From Porticoccus sp. (GTDB lineage: Bacteria; Pseudomonadota; Gammaproteobacteria; Pseudomonadales; Porticoccaceae), in the NCBI GenBank assembly GCA_002685455.1, contig NYXF01000126.1:1-6426 (forward strand): 6,426 nucleotides of DNA, given 5' to 3'. The notes beneath the pieces were generated by a model. The model was given only the letters and a program-made list of their open reading frames with translations. It was not told the origin of the DNA and made no database searches. Every line of letters begins with the position of its first letter. The first letter of the stretch is position 1. Positions 1 through 5,585 of the stretch are shown one piece after another. Made by a program: the position numbers and the translations under genes.

Positions 1-443
1 ATAAAAAATCTTCTTTTATCGAGGCTTCCTGAACCAAAGTAATATTTAAAATCAACAGGTACCATAAGATATGTCCCCTTCAATGAATTTTTATCAGGAG
101 AATATGATAAAGTATCAACTATAATCTGACTAATACCATCAATATCTGTTATTTCAGTTAAAGTAATATCATTTGAAAACGAGAGTCTATCATTAGATAT
201 TCCAAGACCAGGATTTATTGAAAAATTATCACCTAGAAAAATAGGCTTTGAATAAAAAATATCCAATGACCTTGAAGGAAAAATATCAGTCTGTAAAGAA
301 TGATTATTATCCTCTAAAAAAGTAAAACCAAAATTTAATTTAAGGTAACCCGGTAGATTAAGATTATTTTTTTTCTCTACTGTATCCTGAGATAAAGTTG
401 CAAACGGAAAATAAAAAAATAAAATTAATGTTATAAATCTCAT
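1..443 (-). CDS. Outer-membrane beta-barrel protein, PorT-like, 5' part only
   Basis: The reading frame opens at an ATG (443-441) and stays open to the left edge, giving 147 codons and no stop, so the C-terminal part is missing. Residues 1-18 form a Sec signal peptide: MR, then a Phe/Leu/Ile-rich core, then ATLS, with likely cleavage before Gln19. What follows alternates short hydrophobic strands with polar turns, including NLPGYLKLNFGF, SLDIFYSKPIFLGDNFSINP, GLGISNDRLSF and YLMVPVDFKYYF. This is the pattern of the Bacteroidota outer-membrane beta-barrel families related to PorT, in which a 'PGLGI...' strand precedes a 'YL.iP(l/v)...y' strand. Members are usually somewhat over 200 residues, so about a third is probably missing. 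The protein should sit in the outer membrane. Its function is unknown, and assignment to PorT itself (type IX secretion) is not supported. A good promoter lies just upstream, leaving a leader of only about 13 bases. Confidence 0.72.
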   Translation of the reverse strand, partial: MRFITLILFFYFPFATLSQDTVEKKNNLNLPGYLKLNFGFTFLEDNNHSLQTDIFPSRSLDIFYSKPIFLGDNFSINPGLGISNDRLSFSNDITLTEITDIDGISQIIVDTLSYSPDKNSLKGTYLMVPVDFKYYFGSGSLDKRRFF

Positions 444-462
444 TGATTTTTTAATTACCCGG

Positions 463-494
463 CAAATATATATTATAAAATAACATAATGTAAA
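463..494 (-). promoter_or_regulatory. Predicted Bacteroidota promoter of the barrel gene
   Basis: Read on the minus strand, TATATTTG (470-463) matches the Bacteroidota -7 consensus TAnnTTTG perfectly. A TTTA (494-491) lies 20 bases upstream and matches three of four bases of the -33 TTTG element. Transcription would start near 457, leaving a very short leader before the ATG at 443. The region is AT-rich, so chance matches are possible, but both position and spacing fit. Confidence 0.5.
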
Positions 495-525
495 GTTTAT
501 CGAAATAGTACTTGTTATTAATTGT

Positions 526-533
526 TAAATTTG
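526..533 (+). promoter_or_regulatory. Predicted -7 promoter box of tRNA-Arg
   Basis: TAAATTTG matches the Bacteroidota -7 consensus TAnnTTTG at all fixed positions. It ends 10 bases before the first base of the mature tRNA, so a transcript starting about 6 bases downstream would carry a 5' leader of only a few bases for RNase P to remove. No -33 box is found at ideal spacing: TTG at 512-514 is too close, and TTTA at 496-499 is somewhat too far. Confidence 0.6.
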
Positions 534-543
534 CTTGCATTAT

Positions 544-617
544 GGACTCGTAGCTTAACTGGATAGAGCACCTGGTTACGGCCCAGGAGGTTGGGGGTTC
601 GACTCCCTCCGAGTCCT
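544..617 (+). tRNA. tRNA-Arg (anticodon ACG)
   Basis: All four arms fold. The acceptor stem is seven perfect pairs, GGACTCG (544-550) with CGAGTCC (610-616). The D stem is 553-556 with 566-569, closing on a G-U pair, with G18G19 at 561-562. The anticodon stem is five perfect pairs, CCTGG (571-575) with CCAGG (583-587). The five-base variable loop is 588-592. The T stem is 593-597 with 605-609, containing one G-U pair, and the T loop is TTCGACT. The anticodon loop TTACGGC puts ACG at 578-580. A34 would be deaminated to inosine by TadA to read CGU, CGC and CGA. The arginyl-tRNA synthetase determinants A20 (563) and C35 (579) are present. The discriminator base is T617, where A or G is usual for bacterial tRNA-Arg. 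CCA is not encoded and must be added after transcription. The gene stands alone, facing the DUF2927 gene end to end. Confidence 0.96.
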
Positions 618-623
618 CTTATT

Positions 624-638
624 CTAATTACAAATTAG
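624..638 (+). terminator. Weak hairpin, possible tRNA terminator
   Basis: CTAATT (624-629) and AATTAG (633-638) form a perfect six-pair stem around a three-base loop, starting seven bases after the tRNA. A broken T-run (TGATTATTTTT) follows on the plus strand and could act as the U-tract. Only one pair is G-C, so the stem is weak. On the minus strand no T-run follows, so it would not terminate the DUF2927 transcript in the classical way. Confidence 0.3.
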
Positions 639-641
639 TGA

Positions 642-1361
642 TTATTTTTCACTGAGTAAGATTTCTCTTAATTTTTCATCTACGCTAATTACGTCTAATC
701 CTGTTTTCATTTTTGGATGATAAAGTAATCTAATTAGATCTTTATCTAAATCAGTATATGTTAGAGTTCTAGTCCAAGAAGATTGAAAGATACTAAAAGG
801 ATATCTATTTGAGTCTTTTGCTAAACCTAGTGATTGAGTAAACTCCTCCCTTAACAAATGTTTTTGTTCTGTATTATTTGCTCTAAATATATCAACATAC
901 ATATGCCCCCTATCAATGCAGTTATTTGTCCACCAAACAGAGAAAAGACCCCAATTTGAATTAATATAATTCTCTTGACTAGGAAAAATACTTGCATATT
1001 TTTCACCACTTCCAAAGTATATATAATAATTAGATAGAGAGGAATCATTTACAATCTGAATTGAGAGATTATCAGTTGTTAGATTTTCAATTTCATTTAC
1101 TATTTTATTTAGCTCTTTTGACAACTCTGTTGAAACATTACTGCCTATAAATATTTTTAATTCTGAACACCATTTTCTGGTAACCTCACTAGCAGAGCCA
1201 AATTCAAACCCAAGGGCAATATCTTTAAAATATGAAATAACTTCTAAGTCATATTCATTTAAATTAAGGCTAATATCTTCATCTTCACTACAGGATAGAA
1301 TACTAAATAGAAGAATTAGCTTGTAAAAATTTTTTAATACTATTTTGTTAAAGAGATTCAT
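642..1361 (-). CDS. DUF2927-family lipoprotein, metzincin-like remnant motif
   Basis: This 239-residue predicted lipoprotein has a basic N-terminus, a hydrophobic stretch at about 14-23, and the lipobox ILSC with Cys24, followed by the acidic SEDED. The acidic stretch after the cysteine resembles the surface-export signal described for some Bacteroidota lipoproteins. The body matches DUF2927 from memory of the family: 'IALGFEFG' (48-55), 'VTRKW' (60-64), then REEFTQSLGLAKDS (171-184), YPFSIFQ (187-193), and the closing 'LDKDLIRLLYHPKMKTG' (205-221). DUF2927 members are annotated as putative lipoproteins of unknown function. The EEFTQSLGL segment aligns with the HExxHxLGL zinc-binding helix of metzincin-type peptidases, with both metal-binding histidines replaced (by Glu and Gln). 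The protein is therefore probably not an active zinc protease, and this substitution appears typical of the family. Cys65 and Cys148 could form a disulphide. The ATG overlaps the end of the upstream gene by 14 bases, which suggests coupled translation. Confidence 0.82.
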   Translation of the reverse strand: MNLFNKIVLKNFYKLILLFSILSCSEDEDISLNLNEYDLEVISYFKDIALGFEFGSASEVTRKWCSELKIFIGSNVSTELSKELNKIVNEIENLTTDNLSIQIVNDSSLSNYYIYFGSGEKYASIFPSQENYINSNWGLFSVWWTNNCIDRGHMYVDIFRANNTEQKHLLREEFTQSLGLAKDSNRYPFSIFQSSWTRTLTYTDLDKDLIRLLYHPKMKTGLDVISVDEKLREILLSEK

Positions 1362-2193
1362 TTAGTATTTTTTGCAAATCCGTATACTTTTTAACTGCCT
1401 CTTCCAAACTCAAATGAAAAGTTTTATCAAGTAATAATTTTATTTTATTTGCATAGACTTCATCCTTAGTAAAAGCCAGAGTAAATTCACTTTGCTTTTG
1501 ATTCGTTCGTTTTGAAATTTCTATTCTGGATTTTTGGGTGATACCATCTGGTGGTATTAGACATATAATGGGAGGATTATCTCCATCATATTCTAATTCA
1601 GAAATATTATCTAGTGGTATAAAGTAAGAAAAAGTTTCTGATGACTGAGATTGCAATGAAACCGTTCTTTGATCTTCATCAAATAAAGAAAATTTTAAAT
1701 TTTTAGGATTTATATTATTAAAAGAAAAGAAATGAGTTAATATATCGTAAGAGATCAATTTAGTTGAATTTTCCTTTACTTGAAGAGGCTTCCTATCAGT
1801 TAGGTCTGATCTTCCAGCCCCCCCTCCAGACAGTGAAGATTGATCTCCAACAGACTTAGCACCGCCACTATCAACATAAGAAGATCCCTTCTGAACTGCA
1901 GTTGAAACTTTCGATCCTTGATCTTTTAACTCCCCTGTATTTCCATCGCTGGCTTCTGTAGAATAACCATTACTTTCATTAGATTTCTGAATGTTCTTAA
2001 CTTTTGATCCAATATAATATACGTTCTTTCCCTCTTTATTTTTTATCAGGAATGACACTTCATAAATATATTTTTTTTTTGTTTCCTCTAACAGTTCCCA
2101 AGTAGTCTCAACTCTAATGAATTCATTTTCTATGAACTTATCATTATTTAAAAATATTAGACTTAAAAAAGTTAAAAGATTAATTAGAATCAT
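1348..2193 (-). CDS. Exported protein of unknown function with Ser/Gly-rich linker
   Basis: I do not recognise this 281-residue protein. Residues 2-16 form a hydrophobic signal or anchor segment with no positive charge before it and no lipobox cysteine. Residues about 24-67 and 133-180 alternate hydrophobic and polar residues in a beta-rich pattern (for example KKYIYEVSFLI and NLKFSLFDED). They are separated by a low-complexity linker at about 68-132 rich in Ser, Gly, Asp and Asn (SSLSGGGAGRSD, for example). Residues about 190-262, beginning FIPLDNISELEYDG and ending in a charged amphipathic helix, loosely suggest a small PH-like or beta-sandwich fold; that is inference only. The C-terminus (262-281) is a second helix. 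The coding strand carries a run of ten A (codons 38-41) and a run of seven G in the linker. Its 3' end overlaps the DUF2927 lipoprotein start by 14 bases, so the two products probably act in the same envelope process. Confidence 0.72.
   Translation of the reverse strand: MILINLLTFLSLIFLNNDKFIENEFIRVETTWELLEETKKKYIYEVSFLIKNKEGKNVYYIGSKVKNIQKSNESNGYSTEASDGNTGELKDQGSKVSTAVQKGSSYVDSGGAKSVGDQSSLSGGGAGRSDLTDRKPLQVKENSTKLISYDILTHFFSFNNINPKNLKFSLFDEDQRTVSLQSQSSETFSYFIPLDNISELEYDGDNPPIICLIPPDGITQKSRIEISKRTNQKQSEFTLAFTKDEVYANKIKLLLDKTFHLSLEEAVKKYTDLQKILNESL
1818..1824. repeat. C7/G7 homopolymer inside the linker coding region
   Basis: Seven consecutive C on the plus strand (G on the coding strand) encode the Gly-rich part of the linker in the 281-residue protein. 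Long G/C runs are rare in such AT-rich DNA and are prone to slippage. By my count, 33 of the 60 bases at 1811-1870 are G or C, well above the surroundings. Confidence 0.9.
2071..2080. repeat. T10/A10 homopolymer early in the 281-residue gene
   Basis: Ten consecutive T on the plus strand (A on the coding strand) encode the end of Thr38 and Lys39-Lys41. Following the frame by hand, one added A gives a stop after about 44 codons and one lost A gives a stop after about 48. Any slippage here would therefore abolish the protein. The run could serve polymerase slippage or simply reflect the AT-rich genome. Confidence 0.9.
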
Positions 2194-2270
2194 ACTACAA
2201 TCTAAAAAAAGAAAATAAAAAATTCAAAAAGGTAATTTATTAAGATAATTTTACAGAAAATAATATCAAC
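2194..2270. promoter_or_regulatory. Divergent promoter region of the 281-residue gene and PQQ-type lipoprotein
   Basis: This 77-base gap must hold the start signals for two divergent genes. On the minus strand, TACCTTTT (2234-2227) matches seven of the eight letters of TAnnTTTG, 33 bases before the ATG, but the -33 element is poor. On the plus strand, TAATTTTA (2246-2253) is a similar near match just before the TTG start. The region is so AT-rich that neither is decisive. No ribosome-binding site is evident for either gene. Confidence 0.35.
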
Positions 2271-3686
2271 TTGAATACAAGAGTATTACTATTAATTTGT
2301 TTTGCTTTACTCACAAATTGTGAAACAAAGAAAATTGCAGAAACTAATAAAGATATAATCAAAAATCTTTCACCGGATGTGGATAATGGTGGGTTATTTA
2401 TTCCCGAAGGATTTGGTGCAATTGTTGTCTCCGATGGTGTGGGTCCTTCTAGACATTTAGCAGTAAAAAATAATGGTGATATATATGTCAAACTAAGAAA
2501 GGCTTCAGGAAGAAATGGGAATGTAGCCTTGAGAGATAATGATGGAGACGGAAAGGCTGATATAATAGAGAGGTTTGGAGATTACCCTAATGATGGGAAG
2601 TTTGGTACTGAAATGAAAATAAACGATGGGTATCTATACTATACTTCCGAGCTTGTTGTTTACAGACAGTTACTTGACCCTTATGAACTAATACCTAAAG
2701 GTAAACCTGAAATTATTCTTGTAGATCCCTACCCAATTAGATGGCACAATGCAAAGTCATTAGCTTTTGATAAAGAAGATAATATGTATGTTACATTCAG
2801 TGCACCTACTAATGCGTGTGAGGACTGGGACACAAAACCTAATACATATTCAACTGAAAACGTTAAAGGTCAGTACCCATGCGAACAACTTGAAATACTA
2901 GGAGGAATATGGAAGTTTAATAAAAATAAATTAGGGCAGTCTCTGAAAGATGGTGTCAGATATGCTACAGGTATAAGGAGTGTTGTAGGACTTGCATGGA
3001 ACAATAACGTTAACAGTCTATATGGAGTAAATCATGGAAGAGACTTTCTTCATAATCATTACCCCCAATATTATAGCGAATGGGATAATACAGTTCTACC
3101 TGCAGAAGAATTTATGAAGATAGAGGATGGGGATAACTACGGTTGGCCTTATACTTACTACGATCATTTCAAAAATAAAAGGATGCTTGCCCCTGAATAT
3201 GGTGGGGATGGAAGAATTGAATCTGAAGATTATTCTGATCCAATAATGGGACTACCAGCACACTGGGCACCAAACGACCTTCTTTTTTATACTGGAAACC
3301 ACTTTCCAGAGCGATATAAGAATGGTGCATTTATTGCTTTTCATGGCTCTACAAATAGAATGCCATACCCACAGGCTGGGTATATTGTTGGTTTTATTCC
3401 TTTCGAAAAAGGTATTCCAAATGGAGAAATGGAAATATTTGCAGATGGATTCACAGGAAAAGATACCATTAGTGACATGGAAGAAGCTCAATACAGACCA
3501 ATGGGGCTGGCACAAGGTCCAGACGGATCTTTATATATATCAGAATCTAAAAAAGGGAAAATATGGAGGATCATATTTTCAGGAGATAGAGAAGGTTATG
3601 AAAAGGAAAACTTAGCATCCATGAGTGAAAGATTAAAAAAATCAAATATTAAACAGCCTACTGAAAAAGTTGATATTCTAAACTGA
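2271..3686 (+). CDS. PQQ-dependent glucose/sorbosone dehydrogenase-family lipoprotein
   Basis: This 471-residue predicted lipoprotein belongs to the six-bladed beta-propeller family of soluble PQQ glucose dehydrogenase and L-sorbosone dehydrogenase. These enzymes oxidise sugars or aldoses outside the cytoplasm. The start is TTG: a stop at 2241-2243 bounds the frame and no ATG precedes the signal peptide. It gives NTR, the core VLLLICFALL and lipobox LTNC with Cys17. Family landmarks are HNAKSLAFD (159-167), whose His159 sits like the catalytic base, TGIRSVVGLAW (233-243) with a PQQ-contact-like Arg236, GDNYGWPY (287-294), NDLLFYTG (335-342), and RPMGLAQGPDGSLYISES (409-426) with Arg409. DNDGDGKAD (89-97) is a calcium-loop-like motif. 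Cys183 and Cys204 may form a disulphide. There is no cytochrome c domain (no CxxCH), so electrons must pass to a separate acceptor. The substrate cannot be told, and some family members may not use PQQ at all. Confidence 0.85.
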   Translation: MNTRVLLLICFALLTNCETKKIAETNKDIIKNLSPDVDNGGLFIPEGFGAIVVSDGVGPSRHLAVKNNGDIYVKLRKASGRNGNVALRDNDGDGKADIIERFGDYPNDGKFGTEMKINDGYLYYTSELVVYRQLLDPYELIPKGKPEIILVDPYPIRWHNAKSLAFDKEDNMYVTFSAPTNACEDWDTKPNTYSTENVKGQYPCEQLEILGGIWKFNKNKLGQSLKDGVRYATGIRSVVGLAWNNNVNSLYGVNHGRDFLHNHYPQYYSEWDNTVLPAEEFMKIEDGDNYGWPYTYYDHFKNKRMLAPEYGGDGRIESEDYSDPIMGLPAHWAPNDLLFYTGNHFPERYKNGAFIAFHGSTNRMPYPQAGYIVGFIPFEKGIPNGEMEIFADGFTGKDTISDMEEAQYRPMGLAQGPDGSLYISESKKGKIWRIIFSGDREGYEKENLASMSERLKKSNIKQPTEKVDILN

Positions 3687-3687
3687 C

Positions 3688-5583
3688 CTAATTTGCTAGC
3701 TTATCTCTATAAAGTTTTACAATTATATCCACTACCTCTGGGTTAAGAAGTGTTGAAGTATCACCAAAATTACCAAACTCATTACTTGCTATTTTTCTCA
3801 GGATCCTCCTCATAATTTTACCTGATCTTGTCTTTGGTAGACCAGGTACAATTAAAATATTATCTGGTTTAGCAATAGGGCCAATATGTTTAGTTACTGA
3901 TGATTTTATAGAAGAGAAATAATCAAATTCTGATTTAATATCATTGACTATTACAAAACCAAATATACCCTGACCTTTTATATCATGAGGGTAGCCAACT
4001 ACTGCAGATTCAATTACATTGCTGTCTTGATTTATTGCGTCCTCAACTTCAGCGGTGCCAATCCTATGACCAGATACGTTAATAACATCATCAACTCTAC
4101 CTAAAATTCTATACATGCCATCATCATCTCTTTTAGCTCCGTCACCAGTAAAGTAATAACCCTTAAAGGTAGAGAAGTATGTTTCCTTGCACCTTTTATG
4201 GTCTCCATAAGTTGTCCTTAAAATTGATGGCCAGGGATATTTTATACACAAATTGCCTTCTACATTATTTTCTAATATTTCTTTTCCTTCATTATCTAAT
4301 AAAATAGGCTGGATACCAGGAAGAGGAAAAGTAGCATATGTGGGTTTGCATTCTATTACATTTGGTATAGGAGAAATCATAATACCTCCTGTTTCAGTTT
4401 GCCACCAAGTATCTACGAGAGGACATTTCTCTCTACCTACTCTTTCAAAGTACCATTTCCATGCCTCCTCATTTATTGGCTCGCCAACGGATCCTATTAC
4501 TTTTAAAGATGATAGGTCATAATTTGATACATATTTATCTCCATAAGATTGGAGTGCTCTTATAGCTGTAGGAGCGGTATAAAATTGGTTAACCTGATAC
4601 TTATCAATTATCTCCCAGAACCTTGATGGGTTTGGGTATGTTGGAACACCTTCAAACATAATTGTTCTAGCTCCAGAAAGAAGTGGACCATATACAATAT
4701 AGCTATGACCTGTAATCCATCCTACGTCTGCGGTACACCAGTAAGTATCACCTCTACTGTATTGAAAAACATTTTCAAATGTATACTGACTATACATCAT
4801 ATATCCAGCACAAGTATGGACAACACCCTTTGGCTTACCAGTTGAGCCAGAAGTATATAATATGAAAAGAAGGTCTTCTGAATTCATCTTTTCAGCCTCA
4901 CAATAATCAGATTCATGTTTTACAAGTTCATGATACCAAAAATCTCTTTTTTTTACAATATTAACTTTTGAGTCAGTCCTTTTAATTGTTAAAACATTCT
5001 CAACAAATGATGTTTTCTCTAATGCCTCATCAACTACATCTTTAACAGGTATAATTTTATTACCTCGAAAGTTACCGTCAGATGTGATTATAGTTTTTGC
5101 CTTACAGTCATTAATTCTATCAGATAGTGATGAAGCACTAAAGCCTGCAAATACTACAGAATGAACTGCTCCTATTCTAGCACATGCTAGCATTGATATA
5201 GCTGCCTCAGGGATCATGGGAAGATAAATTATTACTCTGTCTCCCTTTCTTACATTTAATTTCTTAAGGACATTTGCAAAGGAACAGACTCTTTTAAAAA
5301 GATCCGAATATGTATATTCTATATTTTTATCATCTGGCTCATTAGGCTCCCATATTATTGCCGTGTCCTCTTTATTTTTCTCATTTCTCTCAAAAATATT
5401 TTCAGTTATATTCATTTCACCATCAGAAAACCATTTGATATCTGGCTCTTCAAAATTCCAAGAAAGAATATTTTTTGGTTCTTTAGACCATAAAAATGAT
5501 TTAGAATAGTTAGACCAAAAGTTTTCAGGGTCTTTTATACTTTCTTTATAATCTTCTTGATATTTTTTGTAACTATTAATCAT
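3688..5583 (-). CDS. acs: Acetyl-CoA synthetase (AMP-forming)
   Basis: This complete 631-residue cytoplasmic enzyme makes acetyl-CoA from acetate, ATP and CoA through acetyl-AMP, scavenging acetate for central metabolism. It is slightly shorter than the roughly 650 residues of enterobacterial Acs, mainly at the N-terminus. The N-terminal acetyl-CoA synthetase segment (about 4-60) precedes the AMP-binding domain. Visible motifs are the P-loop YTSGSTGKPKG (243-253), TAPTAIRAL (336-344), WWQTETGG (393-400) whose Trp394 matches the tryptophan that restricts the pocket to acetate, YFTGDGA (477-483), and hinge and CoA-domain motif GRVDDVINVSGHRIG (495-509). The A10 motif PKTRSGKIMRR (583-593) has Lys589, the residue inactivated by acetylation in characterised homologues. 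All catalytic residues I can check are intact. The ATG lies two bases after the phoH stop, so translation is probably coupled. The stop is one base from the convergent dehydrogenase-like gene. Confidence 0.97.
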   Translation of the reverse strand: MINSYKKYQEDYKESIKDPENFWSNYSKSFLWSKEPKNILSWNFEEPDIKWFSDGEMNITENIFERNEKNKEDTAIIWEPNEPDDKNIEYTYSDLFKRVCSFANVLKKLNVRKGDRVIIYLPMIPEAAISMLACARIGAVHSVVFAGFSASSLSDRINDCKAKTIITSDGNFRGNKIIPVKDVVDEALEKTSFVENVLTIKRTDSKVNIVKKRDFWYHELVKHESDYCEAEKMNSEDLLFILYTSGSTGKPKGVVHTCAGYMMYSQYTFENVFQYSRGDTYWCTADVGWITGHSYIVYGPLLSGARTIMFEGVPTYPNPSRFWEIIDKYQVNQFYTAPTAIRALQSYGDKYVSNYDLSSLKVIGSVGEPINEEAWKWYFERVGREKCPLVDTWWQTETGGIMISPIPNVIECKPTYATFPLPGIQPILLDNEGKEILENNVEGNLCIKYPWPSILRTTYGDHKRCKETYFSTFKGYYFTGDGAKRDDDGMYRILGRVDDVINVSGHRIGTAEVEDAINQDSNVIESAVVGYPHDIKGQGIFGFVIVNDIKSEFDYFSSIKSSVTKHIGPIAKPDNILIVPGLPKTRSGKIMRRILRKIASNEFGNFGDTSTLLNPEVVDIIVKLYRDKLAN

Positions 5584-5585
5584 AG

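Noticed and set aside
851..1048. Hydrophobic 65-codon minus-strand frame inside the DUF2927 gene
   Set aside because: It is on the same strand as the DUF2927 gene but in another frame, and its hydrophobicity follows from the AT-rich codons. It has no start signal of its own.
2240..2491. Minus-strand frame covering the start of the dehydrogenase-like gene
   Set aside because: It overlaps the signal peptide and first blade of a convincing gene, and would occupy the divergent promoter region. No homology is recognised.
3252..3515. Open frame on the minus strand inside the dehydrogenase-like gene
   Set aside because: It lies opposite strongly conserved propeller motifs, and its translation has no recognisable domain, start signal or sensible composition. 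It is a shadow of the real gene.
3322..3615. Plus-strand frame overlapping the dehydrogenase-like gene
   Set aside because: It sits entirely within the conserved C-terminal part of the real gene in another frame, and nothing in its sequence suggests a protein.
4253..4522. Plus-strand frame opposite acs
   Set aside because: It is antisense to the conserved WWQTETGG region of acs, so its openness follows from that gene's codons.
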